Both the position numbers and the translations under genes were made by a program. From Streptomyces sp. NBC_00878 (GTDB lineage: Bacteria; Actinomycetota; Actinomycetes; Streptomycetales; Streptomycetaceae): 64,000 nt of DNA. Under the pieces are notes generated by a model. That model had not been told where the DNA came from. It was given only the letters and a program-made list of their open reading frames with translations, and ran no database searches. Below, piece after piece: positions 53,783-63,391 of the stretch. The stretch lies in assembly GCF_026341515.1 (NCBI RefSeq), contig NZ_JAPEOK010000001.1, positions 8,370,001 through 8,434,000 on the forward strand. The letters run 5' to 3'. The first letter of the stretch is position 1. The number at the start of each line of letters is the position of its first letter.

Positions 53783-55240
53783 ATGTCGCTCACCCGCAGG
53801 GACTTCGCCAGACGATCCGCGATCACCGGCGCCGGTGTCGCCCTGGTCGGCAGCGTCGGTACGCTCGCCACCGCGCCCGGCGCCCTCGCGTCCACGGACA
53901 CCGAGACCATGGGCGACGACGCCGACCGGCACGGCGGAGGGCACGGCGGAGCCGTCGGCTACGGCCCGCTCCTGCCCGACCCCAAGGGCATCCTCGCGCT
54001 GCCCGCCGGGTTCACGTACCGGACCATCACGTACAGCGGGAAGACCAAACTGGAGTCGGGCGAGTTCACCCCCTCCAACCACGACGGCACGGCCAGCTTC
54101 GACGGCCCGCGCGGCACGACCCTCCTCGTCAACAACCACGAGCTCAAGGGCCCGCGCGCCAACTGGAAGTACCCGGTGCCGCTGACCGAGGGCCTCGTCT
54201 ACGACCCGGCCGCGTCCGGTGGCTGCACGGTCGTCGAGGTGCGTCCGGGCGGCGCGGTCGCCGAGTGGGTCGGCATCGCGGGCACCTCCACCAACTGCGC
54301 GGGCGGCAGCACCCCCTGGGGCACCTGGCTCACCTGCGAGGAGAACTCCGACCGGGCCGGCGTCAACGGCATGACCAAGGACCACGGCTACGTCTTCGAG
54401 GTCGACCCCTGCGACCGCCGTGCCAATCGCGACCCCAAGCCCCTGAAGTTCTTCGGCCGCTACGACCACGAGGCCGTCGTCATCGACCCCAAGCGCGGCC
54501 ACGCCTACCTCACCGAGGACGCTGCCGGCCCCAACGGCCTCTTCTACCGCTGGACCCCGCCGAAGGGCTTCCACTACGGCCACGGCAAATTCCGCGCCCT
54601 CGCCGACGACGCGGGCGTCCTCCAGGCCCCCAAGTGCTACAACTCCGGCGGCCACTTCATCGACGACCTCTCCCGCGCCACGAAGATCGGCACGGTGTAC
54701 GGCGTCGACTGGGTCGACGTACCCGACCGGGACGCCAAGACCGTTCCCGTACGCAAGCAGTTCGACACCGGTGAGGTCACCCACGCCCGCAAGCTCGAAG
54801 GCATGTGGTGGGGCGACGGCGGCGCGTACATCGTCTCCTCGTACGCCCGTGAGGAGAGCCCCGTCCAGCACGACGGCCAGGTCTGGTTCTACGACCCCAA
54901 GCGCCGCACGCTGACCCTCAAGGTCCTCCTCGGCGTGAACCCCGACCCGTCCAAGGACGGCGCCTTCGACGGTCCCGACAACATCACCGTCTCCCCGTAC
55001 GGCGGCCTCGTCATCGCCGAGGACGGCGAGGGGATCTCGCACCTCTTCGGCGCGACCGACAGCGGCCGTACGTACCCCATCGCCCGCAACGACCTCAACA
55101 TCGGCACCGAAGCGGAGCCCGAGTTCAGCGAGTTCACCGGCGTCACGTTCTCCCCCGACGGAAAGACGCTGTACGCCAATATCCAGGAGCCCGGCATCAT
55201 GGTGGCGATCACCGGGCCTTGGAAGCGCCAGCAGCGATAG
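53783..55240 (+). CDS. phoX: PhoX-family alkaline phosphatase, Tat-exported
   Basis: A 485-residue protein. Twin-arginine signal MSLTRRDFARRSAITGAGVA, mature start near ALAS. PhoX motifs are visible: PSNHDGTASFDGP, LLVNNHELKGP, GTWLTCEENSDR, FGRYDHEAVVIDP, YLTEDAAGPNG and the C-terminal FDGPDNITVSPYGGLVIAEDG, which bind Ca/Fe in this family. GGAG lies five bases before the ATG. Probably phosphate-regulated. Confidence 0.92.
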   Translation: MSLTRRDFARRSAITGAGVALVGSVGTLATAPGALASTDTETMGDDADRHGGGHGGAVGYGPLLPDPKGILALPAGFTYRTITYSGKTKLESGEFTPSNHDGTASFDGPRGTTLLVNNHELKGPRANWKYPVPLTEGLVYDPAASGGCTVVEVRPGGAVAEWVGIAGTSTNCAGGSTPWGTWLTCEENSDRAGVNGMTKDHGYVFEVDPCDRRANRDPKPLKFFGRYDHEAVVIDPKRGHAYLTEDAAGPNGLFYRWTPPKGFHYGHGKFRALADDAGVLQAPKCYNSGGHFIDDLSRATKIGTVYGVDWVDVPDRDAKTVPVRKQFDTGEVTHARKLEGMWWGDGGAYIVSSYAREESPVQHDGQVWFYDPKRRTLTLKVLLGVNPDPSKDGAFDGPDNITVSPYGGLVIAEDGEGISHLFGATDSGRTYPIARNDLNIGTEAEPEFSEFTGVTFSPDGKTLYANIQEPGIMVAITGPWKRQQR

Positions 55241-55312
55241 AGCGCGTCACTCGAACGGGTGAGCGTGTCAGATTCCGGGGTCGCCAGGTAGTGCTGGACA
55301 TACCGTTCATGC

Positions 55313-56005
55313 ATGTCCAAGTTGTGCGAACAATGTGGCACTCCGGTGAAGGCAAAGCGCAGACGCTACTGCAGCAACCATTGCAGCCTCCAGGGGACCG
55401 CGCGACAGCGGGCTGCGGCAAAACGAAGGCCCAAGCCGCTGTGCCCTCGATGTGGCGAGCCCATCCTGACCCGTGGCGCGGTCCACTGCAGCAGGGCCTG
55501 TGCCAACGTGACCCGTCGGCAGGCCGTGTTGGCACGGCGTGGGGAGCCAGCACCGTGCCAACGCTGCGGATCGACGGAACGGCGCCCCCGGTCCAACGGG
55601 CCCTACTGCTCCTGGGCGTGCTTCAACGACGACCGGTACGAGCGAACGGGGACGTTCGCCACGTGGCTCGCCGCGTGGCAGGGGGGCGAAGTCAGCGGCA
55701 CGAGAGAGGACGGGCGCCCTGATTGGCGCGTACGCCAAGCGCTCGTCCTACTCAGAGGGCAGCGCTGCGAGAAGTGCGGGTGGGCCGAGATCAACACGTC
55801 GTCCGGACGGGTCCCCTTACACGTCGACCATGTTGACGGGGACCGAACGAAGAACCGGCCGGAGGACCTTCGGCTGCTGTGCCCGAACTGCCATGCGTTG
55901 ACGCCCAACTATCAGCACCTGAACAACCCGAGGGTGCAGCCGGTCAGGCAGAAGCAGAGCCGCAGGTATCAGGAGGTCTGGCTCGGCGAACGTACACCGC
56001 AGTGA
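55313..56005 (+). CDS. HNH endonuclease with zinc-ribbon repeats
   Basis: A 230-residue protein. Three Cys-pair ribbons (CEQCGTPV ... CSNHC; CPRCGEPI ... CSRAC; CQRCGSTE ... CSWAC) precede an HNH domain: CEKCGWAE, LHVDHVDGDRTKNRPEDLRLLCPNCHALTPNY. Phage-like HNH proteins look like this. A TTA codon lies at 55817. Its stop sits exactly where TROVE homology begins, so it appears to have been inserted there and to have removed the TROVE 5' part. Confidence 0.88.
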   Translation: MSKLCEQCGTPVKAKRRRYCSNHCSLQGTARQRAAAKRRPKPLCPRCGEPILTRGAVHCSRACANVTRRQAVLARRGEPAPCQRCGSTERRPRSNGPYCSWACFNDDRYERTGTFATWLAAWQGGEVSGTREDGRPDWRVRQALVLLRGQRCEKCGWAEINTSSGRVPLHVDHVDGDRTKNRPEDLRLLCPNCHALTPNYQHLNNPRVQPVRQKQSRRYQEVWLGERTPQ

Positions 56006-57257
56006 CGCGGGCGCCACGGACGGCCCGGCGAACCGGCAGGTCGTCGCGTCCGTGCTGCGGCGCCCGGACGAGCCCGGCGAGCTGCTCGCGTACTGGACCG
56101 CGCAGTACGGCCGGAGCGTGCCCAAGCCCGTGAAGCGGGGCATCGCCGACGCCGTACGCCGGCTCTACAGCGGCAAGTCGCTGCTGAAGTACGACACGGC
56201 GTCCAAGGGCTACCGCTTCGGCGACATACTCAACCTCGTGCACGCGGCACCGGACCCCGAGAAGCCGTGGCAGGGCGACCTGTTCCAGTACGCGCTGGAC
56301 CGTCGGCACAACCCGGACACGGCCGTCGTACCCAAGTCGCTGCCCGTTCTGGCGGCCCACCGCGACCTGATGGCACTGCGGCCCGCCAAGCGGCGCAAGG
56401 TGGTGACCGGTGCGCACGGCGCGCAGCGCCTCGCGGACGCGGGCATGACCTGGGAGGCGCTGGCCGGCTGGCTGCAGGGTCCGATGGACAAGGCGGCCTG
56501 GGAGGCCGCGATTCCGTCCATGGGTGCGATGGCACTCGTCCGGAACCTGCGTAACTTCGACGAGGCCGGGGTCTCCGACGAGGTGGCTGCCCAGGTGGCC
56601 GCCCGTATCAGCGACCCGGCGGAGGTCGCGCGTTCGCGGCAGTTCCCGTTCCGGTACCTCGCCGCGTACCAGCACGCGCCGTCGCTGCGCTGGGCGTACC
56701 CGCTGGAGCAGGCGCTCGGTCACTCGCTGGCCAATGTGCCGGCGCTGGGTGGCAGGACGCTCGTGCTCGTCGACCGGTCCGGGTCGATGTTCTACTCGCG
56801 GCTTTCCGACCGCTCGGAGCTCAACCGGGCCGACGCGGCGGCGATCTTCGGCGCGGCGCTCGCGCTGCGGGCGGCGGACGCCGATCTCGTCGAGTTCGGG
56901 ACGAGCAGCAAGCGGGTGAAGTTCCGTCGGGGCGAGTCGGTGCTGAAGGTGCTGGAGCGCTTCGGCGACCTCGGCGGGACGAATACGACCGAGGCGGTCC
57001 GCAAGCACTACAAGAAGCACGACCGCGTACTGATCGTCACGGACGAGCAGGCCACGTACAGCCACTACGGCGACCCGACCGAGCAGGTTCCAGCACATGT
57101 GCCGGTCTACACCTGGAACCTCGCGGGGTACCGGGCGGGCCATGGGCCGTCCGGGACGGGGAACCGGCATGTGTTTGGGGGTCTCTCGGACGCGGCCTTC
57201 CGGATGGTTCCGCTGCTTGAGGCGGCCCGGGACGCGGATTGGCCTTGGGCGGGCTGA
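56004..57257 (+). pseudogene. 5'-truncated TROVE (Ro60-like RNA-binding) protein gene
   Basis: Homology starts abruptly with DAGATDGPANRQVVASVLRR at 56004 and runs to the normal C terminus; the longest product from GTG 56052 is 401 residues versus about 530 in the family. The lost part is roughly the first quarter of the HEAT-repeat ring that binds RNA. The vWA-like domain is intact: LVLVDRSGSMF (MIDAS), GGTNTTEAV, VLIVTDEQA. No good ribosome binding site at the GTG. Possibly inactive or making a truncated protein. Confidence 0.8.
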
Positions 57258-57316
57258 GGGACCGCAAGGGGGTGGGCTCGTGCCTGGGCGCGGGCCCACC
57301 CCGGGCATGATCATGG

Positions 57317-57348
57317 CCAGGACCAGGACCAGGACCAGGACCAGGACC
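57317..57348 (+). repeat. hexanucleotide tandem repeat (CCAGGA)5
   Basis: Five perfect CCAGGA units plus CC lie immediately before the ribosome binding site (GGAGGGG) of the next gene. Copy number changes would alter the distance to the promoter but not the reading frame. Confidence 0.85.
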
Positions 57349-57365
57349 ATGGGAGGGGCTGGAGC

Positions 57366-58778
57366 GTGCAGGAGCGGCGTGACCCGTACTTCGAGAAGTA
57401 CGACGCCGATTTCGGACTCAGCGGGCTGACCGAGAAGTTCGCCGATGTCGCGGTGCTCGACGGTGAGGAGGCGGCACTCGCGCTCGTCACGGCGAAGATC
57501 GTCGAGTACGAGGACGAGACGCCCGTCGACATGTCGCGGATCGAGCGGCTCGGCGAGGACGAGCGACGCAGACTCGGATTCGACGTGTTCCACGACGACT
57601 GGGGGTACGCCGAGGAACTCCGTGCGGACCTGCGCAGACTTCTGGAGTCCCCGTTGCCCGACGAGGTGCTCCGCGCGGTGTGGCTGGCAGCCACGGGGAA
57701 CGCGTGGGACCCGGAGTCACACGGGATCGGCATACGGGACTGGCTCGTCCGGATCGACGAGACGTGCGCGGCGCATCCGCCTCGGTCGATGGTCGGCCGG
57801 AAACCGTCCCCGTCATGGCAGTTCTGGCGTCTTCCCGTCGCGGACGCCGCCGTACGGGACGCGATCCTGGCGGAGATCCGGTCGTCCGCCGACGAACTCA
57901 CCGCTCCCGGTCTCGTGTCGGCGCTGGAGGAGGTCGTCGGCCGAGCCGACCTCGATCTCGGGTTCCGGTTCTTCCTGCGGGCCTTGAAGACCGCCTCCGT
58001 GCCGGTCGCCGAGGAACGATTCCACCGGTTCTGTGACCTCGGTGAGCCTTTCGGCTACCACATCGAAGTCATCCATGCAGGGCTCACCGTCGTGTGGCGA
58101 CCCCTGCATGTTGCCCGGCGCCTCTTCGAAGGAGACTTCGGGTTCTCGGAGCTGGCCAGGCAGTTCGACCCGGTGTGGGAGCGGAACATCCCGACGGCCG
58201 AACTCCTCGGGACGACTGTCGCCGCCGACGGTTATCGCACCCCCGGTGTCCAGGCGCTCGTTCTGTGGGAGGACACCGTCCGGCTGCTGCGGTCCCCGCT
58301 GTCCACCGACACGATCACGACCCTCTGGACGGCCGCGTCGAATGTGCACCCCGACCGCTTCGAAACCGGCGGAAGGGACTGGCTTCGGTGGATCGCTGAT
58401 GCGTGTACGGCCCGACTCCGGGAAGTCGCTCCCTCGCACCGTCCTGCCCTGCCGTCCGTACGGGGCGATCTGCCGTCCGTACGGGCGTCCGTATGTGGCG
58501 ATCTGCCGTCTGTACGAGGTGATCTGGCGGACGCCGTATTGCACGAACTCCGGGAAGCCGCACCCCTGTTGACGGATCAGGATGCCGTGGTGTTGGAGCA
58601 GGTTGTCACCCAGGTCGATCCCGGTTTGGGGTACCGACTGTTGCTCCGGCTTCTGCACTCGGCTTCGGGGGCGCTCACCGCCGAGCAGTACGCTCGCTGC
58701 GCGGCGATCGGCGAACGGTTCGGCTACGGCGAGGACCTTGTTTCCGAGGCTGTGGAGCACCTCGTTCCGCAGGACTGA
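57366..58778 (+). CDS. uncharacterised protein
   Basis: A 470-residue soluble acidic protein. Two internally similar halves are suggested by matching segments (LRRLLESPLPDEVLRAVWLAATGNAW near 80 and VRLLRSPLSTDTITTLWTAASNVHP near 300, each followed by a DWL.RI.D motif). A short LPSVRGD repeat (three copies) lies near 370-390. GTG 57366 has GGAGGGG seven bases upstream. No known family recognised; it follows the TROVE gene. Confidence 0.75.
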   Translation: MQERRDPYFEKYDADFGLSGLTEKFADVAVLDGEEAALALVTAKIVEYEDETPVDMSRIERLGEDERRRLGFDVFHDDWGYAEELRADLRRLLESPLPDEVLRAVWLAATGNAWDPESHGIGIRDWLVRIDETCAAHPPRSMVGRKPSPSWQFWRLPVADAAVRDAILAEIRSSADELTAPGLVSALEEVVGRADLDLGFRFFLRALKTASVPVAEERFHRFCDLGEPFGYHIEVIHAGLTVVWRPLHVARRLFEGDFGFSELARQFDPVWERNIPTAELLGTTVAADGYRTPGVQALVLWEDTVRLLRSPLSTDTITTLWTAASNVHPDRFETGGRDWLRWIADACTARLREVAPSHRPALPSVRGDLPSVRASVCGDLPSVRGDLADAVLHELREAAPLLTDQDAVVLEQVVTQVDPGLGYRLLLRLLHSASGALTAEQYARCAAIGERFGYGEDLVSEAVEHLVPQD

Positions 58779-58851
58779 TGTAGGCGGACTCTGAGGGTGA
58801 AAGCCCTCCTGGTCTTGTGCGCGACCTCGGTGACATCTAACATTTCAGTTC

Positions 58852-59499
58852 ATGGGGACCATCCGACCAGTGCCGCGCACCCTGCTCAGGGACCAGGCCT
58901 ACGCATCGATCCGGGACGCCATCGTGGCCGGGGAGATCGAGCCTGGCGCCGTGGTGCGGGACGCCGAGTTCGCCGAGCGGCTCGGGCTGTCGCGGGCGCC
59001 TGTGCGGGAGGCCTTTGCGCGGCTTGTCGACGAGGGGCTGTTGGAGAGCAAGCCGCAGAGTTATACGCGGGTGACCGCGGTGGTGGTCGCCGAGGTGCGG
59101 GACGCGGCCGCTGTGGTCGGGGCCATGCATGAGCTGGTTGTGCGCGTTGGCGTGCCGCGGTTGCGGGAGGCTGACGTGGAGGTGATGCGGGCGGCCAACG
59201 CGCGGTTCGCGTCTGCCGTGCGGGTGGGGGATGTGGATGCTGCCCTGCGTGCCGATGACGAGCTGCACGATGTGCTGGTGAGGGCGGGTGGCAATGTCGC
59301 TGCCGCTGCCACCATCGCGCGGTATACGCCGTTGATTCGGCGGCTGGAGCGGCGGCGTTTCGGTGAGGGCGGCAACTGTCGTTCGGCCGGGCTGCATGAG
59401 CAGCTCATCGAGGCGTGTGCGGATGGTGACGTGGACGGTGCGGTCCGGGTTACCGCGGAGATCTGGCGAGGGCTTGAAGGACTCGCCGACGGTGATTGA
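58852..59499 (+). CDS. GntR-family (FadR/VanR-type) regulator
   Basis: A 215-residue regulator: winged HTH at about 8-70 ([47 protein letters not shown]) and a helical FCD effector domain (about 80-205, with [10 protein letters not shown] and [10 protein letters not shown] as metal/ligand positions). It lies 16 bp upstream of ACC deaminase and most likely regulates it. Confidence 0.9.
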   Translation: MGTIRPVPRTLLRDQAYASIRDAIVAGEIEPGAVVRDAEFAERLGLSRAPVREAFARLVDEGLLESKPQSYTRVTAVVVAEVRDAAAVVGAMHELVVRVGVPRLREADVEVMRAANARFASAVRVGDVDAALRADDELHDVLVRAGGNVAAAATIARYTPLIRRLERRRFGEGGNCRSAGLHEQLIEACADGDVDGAVRVTAEIWRGLEGLADGD

Positions 59500-59515
59500 A
59501 TCCGGGAGGCTGTTT

Positions 59516-60532
59516 ATGTCCCTTTCTTCGTACGAGCGTTATCCCCTGTTGTTCGGGCCCTCGCCCGTTCATCCGCTGGAGCGGTTGACCAAGCATCTTG
59601 GCGGCGCCTCGTTGTGGGCCAAGCGGGAGGATTGCAACTCCGGGGTTGCTTATGGGGGGAACAAGACGCGCAAGTTGGAGTACCTCGTTGCTGACGCGCT
59701 TGCGAAAGGGTGCGACACGCTTGTCTCCATTGGTGGGGTGCAGTCCAATCACACTCGGCAGGTGGCTGCCTGTGCCGCTCGGGCCGGGCTCAAGTGCGTT
59801 CTCGTGCAGGAAAGTTGGGTGGACTGGCCCGACTCCGTGTACGACAAGGTCGGCAACATCCTGATCAGCCGGCTCGCGGGGGCCGATGTGCGGCTCGTGC
59901 GGGCCGGGTTCGGGATCGGGTTCAAGGAGAGCTGGGAGCAGGCGCTGCGGGAGGTCGAGGAGGGCGGCGGGAAGCCGTACGCCATTCCCGCGGGGGCCTC
60001 CGATCATCCGCTCGGTGGGCTCGGGTTCGCCGGGTGGGCGTTTGAAGTGGCCGAGCAGGAGCGGGAGTTGGGGGTCTTCTTCGACACCGTGGTGGTGTGC
60101 TCGGTGACCGGGTCGACTCAGGCGGGGATGGTTGCCGGGTTCGCCGCGCTGGAGGAAGGCGGGGGGCGGGGGCGGCGGGTGCTGGGCATCGATGCGTCGG
60201 CGGCTCCTGAGCGTACGCGTGAGCAGGTTGCGCGGATCGCTCGGGGGACGGGGCAACTCATTGGTGTGGAGCGGGAGTTGGGTGAGCGTGATGTTGAGCT
60301 CGATGGGCGGTATCACGCGGGTGTTTATGGGATTCCCGATGAGGCCACGCTGGAGGCGATGCGGCTTGCGGCGCGGACCGAGGGGATGGTGACGGACCCT
60401 GTGTACGAGGGGAAGTCGATGGCCGGGATGGTTGATCTGGTGGCTCGGGGGGAGATCGAGCGGGGGGCGACTGTGCTGTACGCCCATCTTGGGGGGCAGC
60501 CTGCGTTGAATGCCTACAGCGCCTTGTTCTGA
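59516..60532 (+). CDS. acdS: 1-aminocyclopropane-1-carboxylate (ACC) deaminase
   Basis: A 338-residue PLP enzyme, exactly the standard length, converting ACC to 2-oxobutyrate and ammonia. PLP Lys in [26 protein letters not shown] is the substrate loop. VYEGKSMAG carries the Tyr-Glu pair and [10 protein letters not shown] the Leu that separate true ACC deaminase from D-cysteine desulfhydrase. GGGAGG lies six bases before the ATG. In soil bacteria it lowers plant ethylene; regulation by the adjacent GntR is likely. Confidence 0.93.
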   Translation: MSLSSYERYPLLFGPSPVHPLERLTKHLGGASLWAKREDCNSGVAYGGNKTRKLEYLVADALAKGCDTLVSIGGVQSNHTRQVAACAARAGLKCVLVQESWVDWPDSVYDKVGNILISRLAGADVRLVRAGFGIGFKESWEQALREVEEGGGKPYAIPAGASDHPLGGLGFAGWAFEVAEQERELGVFFDTVVVCSVTGSTQAGMVAGFAALEEGGGRGRRVLGIDASAAPERTREQVARIARGTGQLIGVERELGERDVELDGRYHAGVYGIPDEATLEAMRLAARTEGMVTDPVYEGKSMAGMVDLVARGEIERGATVLYAHLGGQPALNAYSALF

Positions 60533-60576
60533 GGGGGCCGTTGGGCGCGGCTAGCGCTCCACCTGCGCTGGTGGGT

Positions 60577-60701
60577 GGGGCGGGGCCGTGCCGGTATGTC
60601 ACGTTCGCGACCACTGGGCATACTGCCCCGAGTGCCTTGGTGGGCGTTTCCAGCGGGAGCCCTACGTCGCGAACGTTGACATACCGGCACGGCCCCGCCC
60701 C
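60577..60701. repeat. 35/36-bp near-perfect inverted repeat
   Basis: GGGGCGGGGCCGTGCCGGTA and the next bases to CGTTCGCGAC (60577-60611) return inverted at 60666-60701 with one single-base indel, separated by 54 bp. Lies between acdS and the LacI gene. Possible MITE-like insertion or strong terminator. Confidence 0.85.
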
Positions 60702-60782
60702 GCGTGCGTTGGCGGCTGCGGGCCTGTGGGGGAGGGCCTTCCTCTGTCGGTCGGTGGGTTGGTGCCGGTTACAGTGCTCAGC

Positions 60783-61811
60783 GTGTGGGGTGATGAGCAG
60801 GGGGAGCCGGCTGGTGGGGCTCGGCGGCGGGCCACGATTCATGATGTTGCGCGGCTGGCCGGAGTGTCGCGTCAGACCGTGTCGCGGGCCGTCAATGACA
60901 AGGGTGAGATCGACCCCGGTACCAAGGAGCGGGTGCTGGAGGCGGCGCGGCTGCTGGACTACCGGCCGAGCCGGTTCGCGCGCGGGCTCGTGCGGAAGGG
61001 GACCGTGACGGTCGGGCTGGTGATTCCTGACCTGATGAACCCCTTCTTTCCCGAGGTGGCCGCCGGTGTGCTGGAGGCCGCCGAGCAGCGCGGGTGGCAG
61101 GTGGTGGTGTGGGACTCCCGTACCGATGAGGCTCGGGAGCGGGAGGCGCTCGACGTGCTCTCCCATCAGGCGGACGCCGTTGTGGGGTACTTCAGGAACG
61201 AGGACGACGTGCTGGCCCGGCGGCTGGGTGGTGTGCCGTTGGTGTTGTTGGAGCGCGGGCCGCAGCAGACCCGGTTCGCGGCCGTGGGGATCGACGCCGC
61301 CGTCGGGGTGGAGCAGGGCATCGCCCATCTGGTTCGTGCGGGGCATCGCCGGATCGGCATGCTGGACGGGGATCGGAAGGGGGTTGTCGGTCCTCGGCGG
61401 GAGGCCTTTCTCGTTGAAGTGCGGCGGCATGGGTTGTCTGTTGACGATGGTTGGGTGGTTGTGTGTCCCGAGCACAGCGTCGCGGGTGGGGAGGCTGGTA
61501 TGGGGCAGTTGTTGGGCGTTCGGCCCGAAGTTACCGCCGTGTTTGGGTTCAATGATCTGATCGCTGTGGGTGCTATGCGTGCCGCTCGGCGCGGTGGGCG
61601 GCGTGTGCCTGATGACCTGGCCGTGCTGGGCTTTGACGGGCTCTCGTTGGGGGAGTTGGTGGAGCCAGCTCTGACCACCCTGCATATCGACAAGCGGCGG
61701 CTGGGGCGGCTTGCCGTCGAGCAGGTTGCCCGGTTGCGTGCGGGTGAGGCGCCGTTGAGCGGGGCCGATGCGTGGGTCCTTCCCGAGTTGGTGGTGCGGG
61801 CCTCGGCCTAG
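60783..61811 (+). CDS. LacI-family transcriptional regulator
   Basis: A 342-residue repressor. HTH at about 18-65 (TIHDVARLAGVSRQTVSRAVNDKGEI, YRPSRFARGL) and a periplasmic-binding-like sugar domain (VGLVIPDLMNPFFPEVAAGV to LGFDGLSLGELVEPALTTLHIDK). GTG 60783 is chosen; TACAGT seven bases upstream could be a -10, making the mRNA leaderless (GTG 60762 and 60774 are alternatives). It precedes a sugar ABC operon. Confidence 0.88.
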   Translation: MWGDEQGEPAGGARRRATIHDVARLAGVSRQTVSRAVNDKGEIDPGTKERVLEAARLLDYRPSRFARGLVRKGTVTVGLVIPDLMNPFFPEVAAGVLEAAEQRGWQVVVWDSRTDEAREREALDVLSHQADAVVGYFRNEDDVLARRLGGVPLVLLERGPQQTRFAAVGIDAAVGVEQGIAHLVRAGHRRIGMLDGDRKGVVGPRREAFLVEVRRHGLSVDDGWVVVCPEHSVAGGEAGMGQLLGVRPEVTAVFGFNDLIAVGAMRAARRGGRRVPDDLAVLGFDGLSLGELVEPALTTLHIDKRRLGRLAVEQVARLRAGEAPLSGADAWVLPELVVRASA

Positions 61812-61902
61812 ACGGGGCGGTTGCCGGCTGTCGGTTGTCGGCTGCCCGTGGGTGGGTGGGCTCGCCTTTCACAGGCCTCAACACATCTGCTGTGTACGTC
61901 CC

Positions 61903-61955
61903 TTGACACTGGTTTTCGGGCGCCCCGATACTCGACGGCAACGTTCACGTGAACG
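61903..61955 (+). promoter_or_regulatory. sugar operon promoter with LacI-type operator
   Basis: TTGACA (61903-61908), 18-base spacer and GATACT (61927-61932). The perfect palindrome CGTTCACGTGAACG at 61942-61955 starts about 9 bp after the -10, covering the expected start point, the classic position for a LacI-family repressor with a central CG. Confidence 0.75.
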
Positions 61956-62094
61956 CTCACGGCAGATGAGAACGGTGTCGGTCGAGCCCGGGGTCCAGCC
62001 CCGACCGCATCGTTGTCCTCCCCCCCACCCCGTAGCGGGCCCGACGCGGCGCCAGGTGCTTGCCTTGCCGTGCCCGGAAAGTGAGTGCGCGCCG

Positions 62095-63390
62095 ATGGAA
62101 CACCGATTGATGTCCCGTAGACGTCTGTTGGGGGCCTCGCTGGGCAGCGCCGCCTTGTTCGGGCTGTCGGGATGCGGGGCGGGTAATGGGTCGGCCTCCG
62201 CGGGTACCGACCATCTGAGTATTTGGTACTGGCAGGGGGCGTTGAGCGACAAGTTGCTCGCCGCCTCCGCGCGTTCGGTGCCCGGGGTGTCCGGGCTGAA
62301 GGTGAAGGGGTCGCCGATCGCCGGCGACTACGAGTCGAAGGTACGCACCAGCATGGCGGCACGCGCCTATGTGCCGGACCTGGTCTGTCTCAACTCCAGC
62401 GTCGCGGAGTTCTTCCCGGACGAGCAGGAGTTCCTCGATCTGAAGGATCTGGGGGCGGGTGCGATCGAGGGCCAGTATCTGGACTGGAAGTGGAAGAGTG
62501 GGATCAGTCCGGCCGGCCGGATGGTTGGGTTTCCGCTTGACGCGGGGCCGACCGCCCTTTTCTACCGGCGGGACTTGTTTGAGAAGGCCGGGCTGCCCAC
62601 CGAGCCGGAGGACGTTGCGCAGGCCACCTCGACCTGGGAGAAGTTCCTCGCTACCGGGCGGACGTTGAAGAGCAAGGCGCCCGGCAAGCCGTATCTGGTT
62701 TCCCAGATCAGTTATGTCTTCCGGATGGTTCTGTATCAGAGCCCCAAGCAGTTCGTGGACGCCGACGATCGCTTCATCGGCGACCAGGAGCACGTCAAGC
62801 GTGCGTGGGACGTGGCTGTGGAGACGTACCGGCAGGGGCTCAGTGCCAGGGTCATGGACACAACGCCTGATTACAACGCGGTCGTGAGTCGTGGCCGGGT
62901 CGCCACGATGATCAACGCTGTGTGGTCCATCAACGGGCTCAAACAGGTGGCGCCGAAGACCTCCGGGGTCTGGCGGCTGACCGCGATGCCTGCCGGGCCG
63001 ACCAACTACGGCGGCTCGTACGTGGGTATTACTCGCTACTGCCGCGACCCGGAAGGCGCGTTCGCCTTCCTGAAATGGATGCTCGGGCCCGAGAACCAGT
63101 TGAAGAGCTATCAGGAGATGGCGCTGTTTCCCACGACCCCTGCCGTCTACAGCGAATCGGCGATGCGCACGCCCGATGCCTTCTTCGGTGGTCAGGTTCC
63201 CGTCGATGTCTTCGGTCCGGCCGCCGAGAAGGCCCCGGTCATCTTCCGCAGCCCCTACGAGGACACCGCCAACACCCCCGTCTTCCAGGAGCTGACCAAC
63301 GTGGAAACGCTCGGCAAGAACCCCGACAAGGCCTGGCGGGACGCCATGAACGCCGCCGAAACCGCGCTCTCCCAGCGGGGGGTGAACTGA
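62095..63390 (+). CDS. sugar ABC transporter substrate-binding lipoprotein
   Basis: A 431-residue binding protein. RRRLLGASLGSAALFGLSGCG is a twin-arginine lipoprotein signal with lipobox LSGC; the mature domain is a type 1 extracellular solute-binding fold (LSIWYWQGALSDK, YVPDLVCLNSS, GFPLDAGPTALFYRRDLFEKAGL, GRVATMINAVWSI). ATG 62095 or 62110 is the start. First gene of the operon under the LacI-type operator. Sugar specificity unknown. Confidence 0.9.
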   Translation: MEHRLMSRRRLLGASLGSAALFGLSGCGAGNGSASAGTDHLSIWYWQGALSDKLLAASARSVPGVSGLKVKGSPIAGDYESKVRTSMAARAYVPDLVCLNSSVAEFFPDEQEFLDLKDLGAGAIEGQYLDWKWKSGISPAGRMVGFPLDAGPTALFYRRDLFEKAGLPTEPEDVAQATSTWEKFLATGRTLKSKAPGKPYLVSQISYVFRMVLYQSPKQFVDADDRFIGDQEHVKRAWDVAVETYRQGLSARVMDTTPDYNAVVSRGRVATMINAVWSINGLKQVAPKTSGVWRLTAMPAGPTNYGGSYVGITRYCRDPEGAFAFLKWMLGPENQLKSYQEMALFPTTPAVYSESAMRTPDAFFGGQVPVDVFGPAAEKAPVIFRSPYEDTANTPVFQELTNVETLGKNPDKAWRDAMNAAETALSQRGVN

Positions 63391-63391
63391 C

